64,000 nucleotides of DNA from Henriciella mobilis (GCF_003576315.1 NZ_QWFZ01000003.1:558001-622000); one strand, 5' to 3'; shown: positions 47,462 through 57,192, numbered from the stretch's first letter. The notes: a model not told the origin generated them from the letters alone. Numbers and translations: made by a program.

Positions 47462-48448
47462 TCAGATTCCTTCGAACAAGGCCGTCGAAACATAGCGCTC
47501 GGCAAAGCTCGGCAGGATCGCGACGAGCGTCTTGCCCGCAAATTCCTCACGCGCCCCCACCTTTGCCGCGACCGCAGCGGCCGCGCCGGACGATATCCCG
47601 CCCGGAATCCCTTCAAGGCGCGCAAGTTCTCTCGCCGTGGCGAAGGCTTCCTCATTGGTCACGGTGACGACTTCATCAATCAAGCTGGTATCGGCATTCT
47701 GCGGAATGAAGCCCGCGCCGATGCCCTGAATCATGTGCGGGCCGGGCTCATGGCCGGAGAGGACCGCGCTGTCTTCAGGCTCAATGGCGATCATCTGCAG
47801 CGATGGCTTCTTTGTTTTCAGGACACGGCCACAACCGGTCAGCGTGCCGCCCGTCCCGATCCCGGCAATCACGGCATCGACCGCCCCGCCTGTATCCTCC
47901 CAGATTTCCAGCGCGGTTGTCTTCTCGTGTATCGCCGGATTGGCCGGATTGTCGAACTGGCTCGGCATGGCAGCGCCGGGCGTTGTCTCGATAATCTCCT
48001 GCGCCTTGGCGATAGCGCCCTTCATGCCCTTTTCCTTCGGCGTCAGGACAAGCTCTGCACCGAGAAAGGCGAGCATCTTGCGCCGTTCGATGGACATGGA
48101 TTCCGGCATGGTCAGGATCAGCCTGTAGCCGCGATTGGCGGCGGCGAAAGCCAGGCCGATACCGGTATTGCCTGAAGTCGGCTCGACCAGGGTCGACTTG
48201 CCGGGGGTGATCGTGCCCGCCGACTCCATTGCGAGGATCATGTTGAGACCGATCCGGTCCTTCACGCTGGCGAGCGGATTGAAGAACTCGCACTTGAAGA
48301 AAAGATCCGCCTTGATGTTCTTCGCAGCGGCGAATTTCGGCGCGGCGACGAGTGGCGTCGAGCCCACGGTTTCAAGGATGGAGGCATAGGTGCGCCCGCG
48401 CGGGCCATCCAGAGTCACCCCACCGGTCAGGTCAATTGTCTTGGTCAT
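47462..48448 (-). CDS. cysK: cysteine synthase A
   Basis: PLP enzyme that makes cysteine from O-acetylserine and sulfide; 328 residues. The PLP lysine is Lys63 in [23 protein letters not shown] and the GTGGTLTG phosphate loop are intact. It sits in the leu cluster on the same strand; a direct functional link to leucine synthesis is not implied. Confidence 0.93.
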   Translation of the reverse strand: MTKTIDLTGGVTLDGPRGRTYASILETVGSTPLVAAPKFAAAKNIKADLFFKCEFFNPLASVKDRIGLNMILAMESAGTITPGKSTLVEPTSGNTGIGLAFAAANRGYRLILTMPESMSIERRKMLAFLGAELVLTPKEKGMKGAIAKAQEIIETTPGAAMPSQFDNPANPAIHEKTTALEIWEDTGGAVDAVIAGIGTGGTLTGCGRVLKTKKPSLQMIAIEPEDSAVLSGHEPGPHMIQGIGAGFIPQNADTSLIDEVVTVTNEEAFATARELARLEGIPGGISSGAAAAVAAKVGAREEFAGKTLVAILPSFAERYVSTALFEGI

Positions 48449-48550
48449 GTCGTCTCTCCCTCTGGGATCTATATGTCAGGCGGGAGCGAAATAGGCCAGC
48501 TGAACCGGACCGGATGGACACGGCCCTCACATCTGACTGGCCTGCCGGTC

Positions 48551-49948
48551 CTAGCCGATCACGCCATTGATCGCAGCGCGGGCTGCCAGCGTCGGGCTCA
48601 TCAAATGCGTGCGACCGCCCCGGCCCTGCCGGCCCTCGAAATTCCGGTTCGAGGTTGAGGCGCAGCGCTCACCCGGGGCGAGGATGTCGGGGTTCATGCC
48701 AAGGCACATGGAGCAGCCCGGCTCGCGCCATTCAAACCCTGCCTCGATGAAGACCTTGTCGAGCCCTTCGGCTTCGGCCTGCGCGCGCACAAGGCCGGAG
48801 CCCGGTACGACCATGGCGCGAACGCCCTCGGCAACCTTTGAGTTTTCGGCAATTCTTGCCGCTGCGCGCAAATCCTCGATACGGGAATTGGTGCAGGATC
48901 CAATAAACACACGCTGCACCGGCGTACCTGTAATCGGGGCGCCGGGCTCAAGGCCCATATAGTCGAGCGCGCGCTCGGCAGCCGCTTTCTTGACGGGGTC
49001 GCGCATGCTCGCCGGGTCCGGCACCTTGGCCGACAGCGGAATCGCCTGTTCCGGGCTCGTGCCCCAGGTGACGGTGGGCTCCACCTCTTCGCCGCGGATT
49101 TCGATGACGCGGTCCCACGCGGCGTCCGGATCGGATTTCAGCGTGCGCCAGTGATTGAGCGCCATGTCCCAGGCCGCACCCTTGGGCGCCGAAGGACGGC
49201 CTTTCATGTAGTCGAAGGTCTTTTCGTCCGGTGCAACGATTCCCGCGCGGGCGCCGCCCTCGATGGAGAGGTTGCAGAGCGTCATCCGCCCTTCCATGGA
49301 CAGCGCTTCGACGGCGCTGCCGCGATACTCCATGACATGACCGGTCCCGCCAGCGGTCCCGATGACGGCAATCAGATGCAGGGCGAGGTCCTTGGCGGTC
49401 ACGCCTTCGCGCAGCTCGCCGCTGACCTCGATCGCCATGTTCTTCGACTTGCGCGCCCGCAGCGTCTGCGTGGCCAGAACGTGCTCGACCTCGGAGGTGC
49501 CGATGCCATGGGCCAGGGCGCCGAACGCGCCATGGGTGGAGGTGTGGCTGTCGCCGCAGACAATGGTCATGCCGGGCTGGGTACGGCCCTGTTCGGGGCC
49601 GACGACATGGACGATGCCATTGTTGATGTCGCCCATCGGGAAAAACTCGATGCCATACTCGGCGACATTTCGGGTCAGCGCCGTCAGCTGGTTGCGGGCG
49701 GCTTCGTCCTTGACCCCGGCGAGGCCAGCGGCCTGGTTTTCGGTCGGTGTATTGTGGTCGGCAACGGCGAGTGTGAGTTCCGGGCGGCGCACGCTGCGCG
49801 CATTGGCCTTCAGGCCCGCAAAGGCCTGCGGGGTCGTCACCTCATGAATGAGGTGCAGGTCGATATAGACGATCGATTCACCGGTGTCCGGATCGGTCCG
49901 GACGACGTGCGCATCCCAGATCTTGTCGTAGAGTGTCTTGCCTGCCAT
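48551..49948 (-). CDS. leuC: 3-isopropylmalate dehydratase large subunit
   Basis: Aconitase-fold subunit, 465 residues, carrying a [4Fe-4S] cluster. [12 protein letters not shown] at the N-terminus, [40 protein letters not shown], and [10 protein letters not shown] give the three cluster cysteines. I start at 49948 (MAGKTLYDK). An AGGCA-N5-TGCCT inverted repeat lies about 50 bases upstream (49996-50010). Confidence 0.97.
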   Translation of the reverse strand: MAGKTLYDKIWDAHVVRTDPDTGESIVYIDLHLIHEVTTPQAFAGLKANARSVRRPELTLAVADHNTPTENQAAGLAGVKDEAARNQLTALTRNVAEYGIEFFPMGDINNGIVHVVGPEQGRTQPGMTIVCGDSHTSTHGAFGALAHGIGTSEVEHVLATQTLRARKSKNMAIEVSGELREGVTAKDLALHLIAVIGTAGGTGHVMEYRGSAVEALSMEGRMTLCNLSIEGGARAGIVAPDEKTFDYMKGRPSAPKGAAWDMALNHWRTLKSDPDAAWDRVIEIRGEEVEPTVTWGTSPEQAIPLSAKVPDPASMRDPVKKAAAERALDYMGLEPGAPITGTPVQRVFIGSCTNSRIEDLRAAARIAENSKVAEGVRAMVVPGSGLVRAQAEAEGLDKVFIEAGFEWREPGCSMCLGMNPDILAPGERCASTSNRNFEGRQGRGGRTHLMSPTLAARAAINGVIG

Positions 49949-50030
49949 GGGGTCCACTTCCTGTTGCGGCGCAAAACACCATGTCTCATCCGAATAGGCA
50001 AGATATGCCTCGCGGCGCGTTACAGCAGAC

Positions 50031-50062
50031 GCCAAAAGGGCCAGCCTTGCGGGCCGGCCCTT
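50031..50062 (-). terminator. intrinsic terminator of the repeat-protein gene
   Basis: On the minus strand AAGGGCC pairs with GGCCCTT, extended by an imperfect GGC/GCC stem, and is followed by TTTT. It begins about 30 bases after the stop of the gene at 50092. Confidence 0.65.
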
Positions 50063-50091
50063 GTTTCAAGGATGAGTCTTGCGATGGCGGC

Positions 50092-51495
50092 CTAGTTGCA
50101 GCCGCAGCTCTCGCCGACCTGCAGCACAACCAGTGAGGCGCGGCGTGTTTCGTAGCGTGTCGGGGCGGTGACGGTCTCTGTCACCGGGTTCGGATAGCGA
50201 TACTCGACCGGCTGGATAATGCGGCGCGTGACCGGCTGGATCACATGGCGCTCGGTCACCGCGTCGAAATAGGTCTCGCTGACCTCTTCGCGATACTCTT
50301 CGGTCACCTGCTCATGATAGGTCTCGCGGGTTTCCGGGATTAGCTGCATTTCCATGCGGACCGCGCGGCGCTCTTCCTCATAGCGGGTCGGGGCCGTGAT
50401 GGTCTCGGTCTGCGGACGCAGGATGCGGCGTTCGACCGGCTGGACATTGGTGATGACAACAGGCTGGATCACGGTGCGGCGGATCTGGTCGGCATACTCG
50501 TCCTGCACTTCGAGAACGGTGCGCTCGGTGACCTTCGGGATGATCTTTTCCTGGACAGGCGCGACCTGTTTGGTCTCCACGCGCTTGGCCAGACGCTCTT
50601 CCTCGTAGCGGACCGGATTGGTCACCGTTTCCGATTGCGGGCGCAGGATGTGACGCTCGATCGGCTGCACCTGCGTGCGAATGACCGGTTGGTAGATGTT
50701 ACGCTCGGACACGGCGTCGACAACGGTTTCGTTGACGTCCTCGCGATGGGTTTCATTGACCTGTTCGGTGATCGTTTCCTTCACCGGCGGGACATCGTCG
50801 GCTTCGATGATGAGCGGCGCACGGCGGGTCTCGTAGCGGGTGTCGTTGACGATTGTTTCGGTGACGGGGCGCAGAATACGGCGCTTGACCGGCACGATGG
50901 TGGTGCGCTCGATCGGCTGGATCACGTCGCGGCGGGTGACGACGTCATAATAGGACTCCGTGACGTCCTCGACTTCCTCAACGGTCACATCCTCGGTGAC
51001 GGTTTCGCGGACAGGCGGGACCGGGTCCTTCTCATAGCGGACTGGCAGGCGCTCTTCCTCATAGCGGGTCGGCTCGGTGATATCCTCGACGCGCTCATTG
51101 ACAATGCGGCGTTCGACCGGCTGGATGATGGTGCGCTCAACCGGCTGGATGATGTCGCGCCGGGTGACGGCGTCGAAATAGGTGGTCGTTTCCTCGATTT
51201 CGGTTTCTTCGGTGACCTGCTCCTCGACAGTCTCGCAGCAAAGCTCGCTGTCGACGGCCTTTTCCGGCCCGCCGAGATAGCGCACATCGGCCGGGCCCTC
51301 ATTGCCGCTGCGCCTGACAATGTCACGGACCTGTTCTTCGGTCAGGATGCGCTCGTCGGTGTCGGAGCCGGCCGGCACATAGCGCTGTCCGACCGCTTCC
51401 TTGTCCCAGGTGCCCTTTTCGCCATCGGCCTGGGCGGTCAACGGAAGCGCTGCAATCAGGGCGGCACTCAACAGAAGTTTCGAGTTCAACGTCAT
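50092..51495 (-). CDS. secreted protein with five ~76-residue Val/Glu/Arg/Pro repeats
   Basis: A 467-residue protein with signal peptide (cleavage near TAQA, residue 23), a non-repeat region to about residue 105 including LCCE, then regular repeats. Anchors recur: IQPV at 116, IQPI at 192, YQPV at 268, IQPV at 343 and 419 (spacing 76, 76, 75, 76), and RYE at 144, 220, 297, 371, 447. Each unit reads roughly DAVTRRDIIQPVERxxIQPVERRILRP then TRYEEER then PPVxET. The C-terminus is CGCN. The charged V/I/P/E pattern recalls alveolin or articulin repeats of eukaryotic cytoskeletons, but no homology was tested. GGGGAAAG precedes the ATG. Confidence 0.7.
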   Translation of the reverse strand: MTLNSKLLLSAALIAALPLTAQADGEKGTWDKEAVGQRYVPAGSDTDERILTEEQVRDIVRRSGNEGPADVRYLGGPEKAVDSELCCETVEEQVTEETEIEETTTYFDAVTRRDIIQPVERTIIQPVERRIVNERVEDITEPTRYEEERLPVRYEKDPVPPVRETVTEDVTVEEVEDVTESYYDVVTRRDVIQPIERTTIVPVKRRILRPVTETIVNDTRYETRRAPLIIEADDVPPVKETITEQVNETHREDVNETVVDAVSERNIYQPVIRTQVQPIERHILRPQSETVTNPVRYEEERLAKRVETKQVAPVQEKIIPKVTERTVLEVQDEYADQIRRTVIQPVVITNVQPVERRILRPQTETITAPTRYEEERRAVRMEMQLIPETRETYHEQVTEEYREEVSETYFDAVTERHVIQPVTRRIIQPVEYRYPNPVTETVTAPTRYETRRASLVVLQVGESCGCN

Positions 51496-51741
51496 TCTAC
51501 TTTCCCCGTTGCGAGAGGGCCGGCTCTGCGGCCATCGCGTTCAACTCTTTGTTTCGTATACGAAACGAACGCCCAGAACCGAAGGCAATTCGCGTCGCAG
51601 GCGAGCGGGCAAACCTGCCGGGCCTGTCCGATTCCGGGAAAAGCCTGCCGTAATGCCTGTTCTGAGGACCGAATTGCAAGCGCTGTGCCGAGGTAAATTC
51701 GGCGTCAAGCATGTCGGGATGCCGCCCGGGAACCGGCCAAG
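51496..51741. other. regulatory intergenic region upstream of repeat-protein gene
   Basis: The full gap of 303 bases between the repeat-protein gene and rplS holds no ORF that I can support. It contains the 16-bp palindrome at 51551-51566 and, at its far end (51742-51770), the rplS terminator. I see no convincing -35/-10 pair by eye for the repeat-protein gene. Confidence 0.6.
51551..51566. promoter_or_regulatory. perfect 16-bp palindrome, operator candidate
   Basis: GTTTCGTATACGAAAC is identical to its own reverse complement. It lies 56 to 71 bases upstream of the repeat-protein ATG (minus strand), where an operator would sit. The size and symmetry fit a TetR- or similar dimeric regulator; the identity of that regulator is unknown, and none is encoded nearby. 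Confidence 0.5.
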
Positions 51742-51770
51742 AAAAAACCCCGCCGGTTGAGGGCGGGGTT
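51742..51770 (-). terminator. intrinsic terminator of trmD-rplS
   Basis: On the minus strand AACCCCGCC pairs with GGCGGGGTT around a 6-base loop and continues into TTTTTT. It lies about 30 bases after the rplS stop. Confidence 0.88.
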
Positions 51771-51798
51771 CGATCTGTCTTGCGAAAAAGGAAGCGGC

Positions 51799-52362
51799 CT
51801 ATTCCTCGGCGCCGCCTTCTTCTTCAGCGGCCTTGGCTTCGGCCTCAGCAGCGGCTGCAGCGGCCGCCTCTTCCTTGCGCTTGGCTTCCTCGCGCTCGGC
51901 GCGGTCCTTGGCAGCCTGCTCCTTGCGGGCGGCTTTCTGCTCGGCGCGCTGGCGCTGACGCTCGGTCTTGGAAACGGTGATTTCCTGGGTCTCGACGCCG
52001 TGGCCGGTGGTCCGCTCTGCGATACGGGCCGACTTGCCGCGCAGGTTGCGCAGGTAATAGAGCTTCGCGCGGCGGACATGGCCCTTGCGCTTGACTTCAA
52101 TGCTTTCGATCATCGGCGAGACGACCGGGAAGACACGCTCGACGCCTTCGCCGAACGAAATCTTGCGAACCGTGAAGTTCTCGTTGATGCCGGCACCGGC
52201 GCGGGCAATGCAGACGCCTTCAAAACGCTGCACGCGCTCACGGTCGCCTTCGCGAATACGCACGTTCACGGAGACCGTGTCGCCGGGTGAAAACTCCGGA
52301 ATGTCCTTGCCGGAAGTGACGCGGGCCACTTCTTCAGCTTCGAGCTGCTCAATCATGTTCAT
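51799..52362 (-). CDS. rplS: 50S ribosomal protein L19 with long Ala/Glu tail
   Basis: L19 at the subunit interface; the first ~120 residues are canonical ([64 protein letters not shown]). The remaining ~65 residues are a Lys/Arg/Glu then Ala/Glu helix, not part of the family core but common as a variable tail in Alphaproteobacteria. The start at 52362 has GGAG at about 8 bases. It overlaps the 3' end of trmD by 14 bases. Confidence 0.97.
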   Translation of the reverse strand: MNMIEQLEAEEVARVTSGKDIPEFSPGDTVSVNVRIREGDRERVQRFEGVCIARAGAGINENFTVRKISFGEGVERVFPVVSPMIESIEVKRKGHVRRAKLYYLRNLRGKSARIAERTTGHGVETQEITVSKTERQRQRAEQKAARKEQAAKDRAEREEAKRKEEAAAAAAAEAEAKAAEEEGGAEE

Positions 52363-53077
52363 CGTCCGTCTCCGACGCTCGTAAATCTTGCCCGTTGAGG
52401 TAAGCGGCCCATAAATCGACACGGCGGGCTTCTGTCAACAGTTTACTGCGGTTGAGCCGCCATTCGGCGATCTTCCCATGATCTCCCGAGAGCAGCACCT
52501 CGGGCGTGCCCTCATTCTCCCACACGCGGGGCAGAGTATATTGCGGGTATTCCAATAGCCCGTTCGAGAAGCTTTCATCTTCGAGCGAAGCCTTGTTGCC
52601 CGCAACGCCCGGCAGCAGCCGCACCGTGCTCTCGATCACGGCCTGCGCAGCGGCTTCGCCTCCGGCAAGCACGAAGTCGCCGAGCGAGACCTCGATCATG
52701 TCCCGCTTTTCGATCACCCGCTCGTCGAGGCCCTCGAACCGCCCGCAAAAGCAGATCAGGCCCGGCCCGGCGGCGAATTCGCGCGCCATGGCCTGGTCGA
52801 ACCGCTTTCCGCGCGGGCTGAGATAGATGAGCGGGCGGTCATTGCGCTCCAGGCTGTCGATCGCAGCGGCAGCCACGTCCGGGCGCAGCACAAGGCCGGC
52901 CCCGCCGCCTGCGGGGACTTCATCGACCTGGCGATGCTTGCCAAGGCCGAACGTCCTGAGATCGGTCACATCCAGCGACCAGATGCCCTCGGCCCTGGCG
53001 CGCCCAAGAATGGACACGTCCAGCAAGCCGGGAAAGGCCTCCGGAAAGAGGGTGATGATCGAGACGTCGAAGGACAT
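52349..53077 (-). CDS. trmD: tRNA (guanine(37)-N(1))-methyltransferase TrmD
   Basis: SPOUT trefoil-knot methyltransferase for m1G37, 242 residues. [20 protein letters not shown] at the N-terminus, [27 protein letters not shown], and [31 protein letters not shown] knot segment are present. It is cotranscribed with rplS. Upstream on the same strand lies a J-domain protein gene (36 bp). Confidence 0.97.
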   Translation of the reverse strand: MSFDVSIITLFPEAFPGLLDVSILGRARAEGIWSLDVTDLRTFGLGKHRQVDEVPAGGGAGLVLRPDVAAAAIDSLERNDRPLIYLSPRGKRFDQAMAREFAAGPGLICFCGRFEGLDERVIEKRDMIEVSLGDFVLAGGEAAAQAVIESTVRLLPGVAGNKASLEDESFSNGLLEYPQYTLPRVWENEGTPEVLLSGDHGKIAEWRLNRSKLLTEARRVDLWAAYLNGQDLRASETDDEHD

Positions 53078-53113
53078 GGGCGCTTTGTGCAGGAAAAAGC
53101 CGGCTTGAAAAGC

Positions 53114-53734
53114 CTAGCCCTTCATCATGCCCGCCGCCTTGAGCGTTTTGCCGGCGCGCAGGACACGGGCCAGCATGTGCTCGGTCGAGCGGTCGCCGCC
53201 ATTCGAGTCGGGGTGAAACTTGCGGATATATTCGCTGTAGCGCGTGCGGATCTCGACGGCTGTTGCCCCCGGTTCGAGGTCAAGCTCTTGCAGGGCACGG
53301 TTGGTGACACCCGCGGATTGCTGCTCCTTGCGCCGGGCCTTTCGGGCGGCAGAGTTCTCTTCGAAGAAGTCCCGGCCCCGCCAGTGGCGAGGGTCGTGCG
53401 CTTGAGCGGCCTTGTCCTTGCCCATCGGGCCGGTGCCGAACTTCCAGGTCTTGCGGAAGCCGTGGCGCGCCATTTCATTGAACTGCGCGAGTTCAGCCTC
53501 GGACATGCCGGCGAAGAAGTCGTAATTGCGATTGTATTCACCGGCATGCGCCTGGCAGAACCAGTAGACACCTTCGAGCCCGCGCGGCTTGGGCGCCGGA
53601 TGCGAGCCGGCCAGGTCGCAGCCTTCCCGATGACACTCGCGTGTCTCGGCTGCTTTCTGCCGTTCGGTATCCTCCTTGGGCGGTTTGACCCTTATATCGG
53701 TGAACTTCACACGGTATGAGAATGCGTCAGCCAT
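53114..53734 (-). CDS. J-domain (DnaJ-like) co-chaperone with N-terminal zinc-like segment
   Basis: A 206-residue protein. The C-terminal 60 residues form a J domain with HPD in RKFHPDSNGGD. The N-terminal part has ECHREGCDLAGSHPAPKPRG and YWFCQAHAGEYN, a Cys/His pattern found in this alphaproteobacterial family. In relatives it lies next to cobS and bolA; here bolA is divergent (40 bp) and cobS lies about 36 kb away. Confidence 0.88.
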   Translation of the reverse strand: MADAFSYRVKFTDIRVKPPKEDTERQKAAETRECHREGCDLAGSHPAPKPRGLEGVYWFCQAHAGEYNRNYDFFAGMSEAELAQFNEMARHGFRKTWKFGTGPMGKDKAAQAHDPRHWRGRDFFEENSAARKARRKEQQSAGVTNRALQELDLEPGATAVEIRTRYSEYIRKFHPDSNGGDRSTEHMLARVLRAGKTLKAAGMMKG

Positions 53735-53774
53735 GGCGCAGGAACATAGTGCGTAGACGTTAACGAGGCTAGAA

Positions 53775-54044
53775 TTGACAAGCAGATCAGAACGGATTCG
53801 GACCCGGTTAATGCAGGTTTTTTCCCCGTCATCGCTGGAAGTGATCGATGACAGTGCAAAACATGCGGGCCATGCCGGTGCCAGCCCGGAAGGCGAGACC
53901 CACTATACAGTGAAGATCGTTTCCAGCCAGTTTGACGGCATGAACCGCGTCGCCATCCAGCGTGCGGTGAACAAGGCGCTGGCCGAGGAATTCGAAGCCG
54001 GGCTGCATGCGCTATCGATAAAGGCGCGGTCGGAAACGGCTTAA
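53775..54044 (+). CDS. bolA: BolA-family protein
   Basis: An 89-residue BolA-like protein, presumed to work with monothiol glutaredoxins in Fe-S trafficking. The helix SERIRTRLMQVFSPSSLEVIDDS, THYTVKIVSSQFDGMNRVAIQRAVNKAL and the C-terminal GLHALSIKA pattern fit the family. The loop His is in SAKHAGHAG. The start is TTG at 53775 with GAGG upstream; no ATG start gives the N-terminus. Confidence 0.9.
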   Translation: MTSRSERIRTRLMQVFSPSSLEVIDDSAKHAGHAGASPEGETHYTVKIVSSQFDGMNRVAIQRAVNKALAEEFEAGLHALSIKARSETA

Positions 54045-54141
54045 ACGAAGCTTACCGGGCAATCGGAAAATTCCATTTGTTTCACCGAACAAGCGTTAAG
54101 GGCTTTGGGTTATGGTCGGATCCAAGAAGAGGTCCTGTCCC

Positions 54142-54525
54142 ATGTTCCTGAGAACAGCTCCGAATCCCCATGACCAGGGTCGTCCGGCCCGGGTGGTCCG
54201 CTTCCAGCAGGAAGAGGACCGCGTATTTGCGATCGACGCTGACGAGCTGCATCGCAATCCGAAACTCCTGAACACGTTCAGCCGGCACCACGAATTCACG
54301 GCCCGGGCGCTCGATGCGGTGGCCTATGCGATCCTGATTGCGTCCGTCATTGCAGCCTTCGCGATAGCCTGGTGGATCGTCATTCCGGGCCTCGTGGCCT
54401 GCGTCCTGATGATTGCGGTCAATCGCAAGCGTGCCGGTGAAGTCGCGATGCGCGCCGCCCGCCGCTCGACCGAGGCATTCCTCTACCTGCATACAATCGG
54501 CGTGCTCTGGCTGGTCCAGCAGTAG
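54142..54525 (+). CDS. small membrane protein, unknown
   Basis: A 127-residue protein. A soluble N-terminus (NPHDQGRPARVVRF) precedes two adjacent transmembrane helices at about residues 57-93 (AVAYAILIASVIAAFAIAWW, IPGLVACVLMIAV) and a basic tail. I start at 54142, with GAGG upstream; ATG 54112 is an alternative. The family is not recognised. Its stop abuts that of the convergent gene (TAGCTA). Confidence 0.55.
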   Translation: MFLRTAPNPHDQGRPARVVRFQQEEDRVFAIDADELHRNPKLLNTFSRHHEFTARALDAVAYAILIASVIAAFAIAWWIVIPGLVACVLMIAVNRKRAGEVAMRAARRSTEAFLYLHTIGVLWLVQQ

Positions 54526-54954
54526 CTAGATCCGGGCGATGGCCAGTGCCGTCGCGATCACGGCCACCAGCGTAAAGATCAGCGTCAGCGAGACGGCCAC
54601 GACGCGTTTTGTCTTGTCGCGGGCGCGAATGCCCTTCGGCGCCTTCTCGGCCTTGGTGCGCGGGGCGAGCGTCCAGCGGTTGGAGAAGAAGCCGCCAGCG
54701 GCCAGCGCGCCAACAATGCCCGCACCGACGGCTCCAGACAGAAAAGCCAGCGCAGACGCGGCCAACAGAACAAAGGCAACATGTCCGGAGGCGTTGACCA
54801 GCAACAGCCGGACATGGCCGTCAGCGCGGCTGTAGTCGAGCCGGTCATATGATGTGTTCGGCGCCACAATGGCGGCAATCCAGGCGCAGCCGCTGGAAAA
54901 TCCGAACAGCGCGATCGACAGCGCCTGAGCCAAATCCCGCAATCCGTCCAGCAT
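54526..54954 (-). CDS. small membrane protein upstream of ruvB end
   Basis: A 142-residue protein with about four hydrophobic segments (AQALSIALFGFSSGCAWIAAIV, HVAFVLLAASALAFLSG, IVGALAAGGFF, VSLTLIFTLVAVIATALAIA). It lies 14 bp downstream of the ruvB stop on the same strand, so it may belong to the ruvCAB operon. I do not recognise the family. Confidence 0.6.
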   Translation of the reverse strand: MLDGLRDLAQALSIALFGFSSGCAWIAAIVAPNTSYDRLDYSRADGHVRLLLVNASGHVAFVLLAASALAFLSGAVGAGIVGALAAGGFFSNRWTLAPRTKAEKAPKGIRARDKTKRVVAVSLTLIFTLVAVIATALAIARI

Positions 54955-54968
54955 CCTCGATGTGTCCC

Positions 54969-56000
54969 TTACTTCTCGGTGAAGAGCCCTGGCTGGCTCT
55001 TGATGTCCGGTGCGGAGAGGCCCATTCGCTCATAGGCAAGCGGGGCGGCGATGCGTCCGCGCGGCGTTCGTGCGACATAGCCCTTCTGCATGAGGAAGGG
55101 TTCTATCACGTCTTCCACGGCATCGCGCGCTTCAGACAGCGCGGCTGCCAGCGTATCGGCGCCAACTGGCCCGCCGGCATAGGTTTTCACCAGGGCGGCA
55201 AGGTAGCGCCGGTCCAGCGCGTCGAGGCCGTCTTCGTCGATCTCAAGGCGTGACAGGGCCCGGCCAGCCGCCGCCTTGTCGATCCGGGCGCCTTCGGCCT
55301 CGGCAAAGTCGCGGACCCGGCGCAGGAGGCGGATCGCGATCCGGGGTGTGCCGCGCGCCCGGCCTGCGATTTCCAGCGCCCCATCTTCCGACAGGTCGGC
55401 GCCCATCTTGCGTCCTGCGGCCATCAGGATGCGGGCAAGCTCCTTTGGCTCATAGAAGTTGAGCCGCATCGGAATGCCGAACCGGTCGCGCAGCGGATTG
55501 GCGAGCAGGCCCGCGCGGGTTGTCGCGCCGACAAGGGTAAAGGGGGCAAGGTCCAGCCGGACCGACCGCGCCGACGGCCCCTCCCCGATCACGATGTCGA
55601 GCGCATAGTCCTCCATGGCGGGATACAGGATCTCCTCCACGGCGGGCGGCAGGCGGTGGATCTCGTCAATGAAGAGGACGTCGTTTTCCTCGAGATTGGT
55701 AAGGATCGCGGCGAGGTCACCCGCCTTCGCGATCACCGGCCCGGAGGTGGACCGGAAGCCGACACCGAGTTCCTTCGACACGATCTGCGCAAGCGTCGTC
55801 TTGCCAAGGCCGGGCGGGCCGAACAGCAGGACATGGTCGAGCGCCTCACCGCGCCCACGCGCAGCCTCGACATAGACTTTCAGGTTCGACTTGATCGCTT
55901 CCTGACCGACATAGTCGGCGAAGCTCTGCGGGCGCAACGCGCGGTCGAGCGCATCGCCGGCCTGGCGTTCAGGATCGTTGAGGCTGCCTTCGCGGCTCAC
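54969..56000 (-). CDS. ruvB: Holliday junction branch migration helicase RuvB
   Basis: Hexameric AAA+ motor, 343 residues. Walker [12 protein letters not shown], Walker B FIDEIHRL, sensor VGATTRAG and arginine finger region [13 protein letters not shown] are present; the C-terminal winged-helix has [13 protein letters not shown]. It overlaps ruvA by 4 bases. Confidence 0.98.
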   Translation of the reverse strand: MSREGSLNDPERQAGDALDRALRPQSFADYVGQEAIKSNLKVYVEAARGRGEALDHVLLFGPPGLGKTTLAQIVSKELGVGFRSTSGPVIAKAGDLAAILTNLEENDVLFIDEIHRLPPAVEEILYPAMEDYALDIVIGEGPSARSVRLDLAPFTLVGATTRAGLLANPLRDRFGIPMRLNFYEPKELARILMAAGRKMGADLSEDGALEIAGRARGTPRIAIRLLRRVRDFAEAEGARIDKAAAGRALSRLEIDEDGLDALDRRYLAALVKTYAGGPVGADTLAAALSEARDAVEDVIEPFLMQKGYVARTPRGRIAAPLAYERMGLSAPDIKSQPGLFTEK

Positions 56001-56620
56001 GGTGCCAGCTCCTTGAGGCTCGCCTTGATGAGGGCGCCGGTATCGGCGTCAGGCTTTTCGCGAATGGCCGTGGCGACGGCGCGGGCCGCATCGGACTGGG
56101 AATAGCCAAGATTGACCAGGGCCGAGATCGTTTCGCTGCGCGTGCCGGTCGCTATGGCGGCTTCGGGGGCTGCGCCATTGGCTTCGGTATGCGGGCGGAA
56201 AGCGCCGAAGCGGCCCATGGGCGGGGCCTTTCCGGCCAGTTCGCCGACAATGCGCTCGGCCAGCTTCTTGCCGACACCCTTGGCGCGCGTGATCGAGGCG
56301 GCGTCTCCCAGCGCGAGGGCGTCCTGCAGTTCGGCAGGCGACAGCGCGTCCATGATCGCCATGGCAGACTTGCCAGCCACGCCGGGTACATCCTGCAGGC
56401 GGACGAACCAGGCGCGCGCCTCGTCGGATTCAAAGGCAAAGAGGGTTATGGAGTTTTCGGTAACACGCGTCTCGATATGCAGCGTTGCTTCCTTGCCGGG
56501 CTGCAGCTTGCCAAGCAGCCGTCCACCGGCCAGCGCCACATAGCCAACGCCGTTGACATCGATCATCACGCTGTCGGTGCCGACCGTCGCGATCTCACCC
56601 CTCAACCGGCCGATGATCAT
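55997..56620 (-). CDS. ruvA: Holliday junction branch migration complex subunit RuvA
   Basis: DNA-binding tetramer subunit, 207 residues. [16 protein letters not shown]-fold start, [16 protein letters not shown] and [14 protein letters not shown] helix-hairpin-helix repeats, and the C-terminal RuvB-binding domain ([17 protein letters not shown]). It overlaps ruvB and ruvC by 4 bases each. Confidence 0.97.
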   Translation of the reverse strand: MIIGRLRGEIATVGTDSVMIDVNGVGYVALAGGRLLGKLQPGKEATLHIETRVTENSITLFAFESDEARAWFVRLQDVPGVAGKSAMAIMDALSPAELQDALALGDAASITRAKGVGKKLAERIVGELAGKAPPMGRFGAFRPHTEANGAAPEAAIATGTRSETISALVNLGYSQSDAARAVATAIREKPDADTGALIKASLKELAP

Positions 56621-57117
56621 GCCGCCCCCCGGGTTCGGGTCGTGACATGGTGGGCGGTGCAGATGGCGCAGGCGAGCGCGTCGGAGGCGTCAGAAGCCAG
56701 CTTTCCGGCGGTTGGCAGCAGCCGCGAAACCATGAAGGCAACCTGCGTCTTGTCCGCCCCACCCGTGCCGACCACGGCGAGCTTGATGGTGCGCGGGGAA
56801 TATTCATGGACGGCAAGCCCGGCGCTGTGAAGCGCTGCCATCGCCGCGCCTCGGGCCTGGCCAAGCTTCAGCGCCGATCGGGGGTTCGCATTGACCAGTG
56901 TTTCCTCAACGCCCGCGCAGGTTGGCCAGTAGGCGTTGGCGAGGTCGGAGATCTCGCGGTGAATGCCGCCCAGCCGCGCCGCCAGTGACAGGTTCGGGTC
57001 GATCCGGATCACGCCATTGGCGATGTGGGAAAGCCTGGAGCCGGCCTGTTCGATCACGCCCCAGCCCGTATTGCGCAGGCCGGGGTCGATTCCGAGTATG
57101 CGAATGGCGTCTGTCAT
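56617..57117 (-). CDS. ruvC: crossover junction endodeoxyribonuclease RuvC
   Basis: Resolvase of Holliday junctions, 166 residues. The catalytic acids are in ILGIDPGLRNTGWG, GVEETLVNANPRSALKLGQARGA and the C-terminal DALACAICTAH. It is the first gene of the operon ruvC-ruvA-ruvB. Confidence 0.97.
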   Translation of the reverse strand: MTDAIRILGIDPGLRNTGWGVIEQAGSRLSHIANGVIRIDPNLSLAARLGGIHREISDLANAYWPTCAGVEETLVNANPRSALKLGQARGAAMAALHSAGLAVHEYSPRTIKLAVVGTGGADKTQVAFMVSRLLPTAGKLASDASDALACAICTAHHVTTRTRGAA

Positions 57118-57192
57118 AGGCGAAGCTGAAACCCGGTTCGGTTAACACCGCCCAAATTTTCCGCATTTGTTCTCTGTGGCAAGAGCTGAGCG

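Noticed and set aside
48494-48551. Inverted repeats GGACCGG/CCGGTCC and GGCCAG/CTGGCC after leuC
   Set aside because: The two pairs interleave with long loops and no T-run, so a terminator is not supported.
49996-50010. Inverted repeat AGGCA-N5-TGCCT upstream of leuC
   Set aside because: A single short repeat in GC-rich DNA; could be a LysR- or Lrp-type site but one copy is not enough.
54060-54120. Isolated TTAA half-site as CtrA box
   Set aside because: Only one TTAA is present with no partner at 7 bases, and half-sites are frequent by chance.
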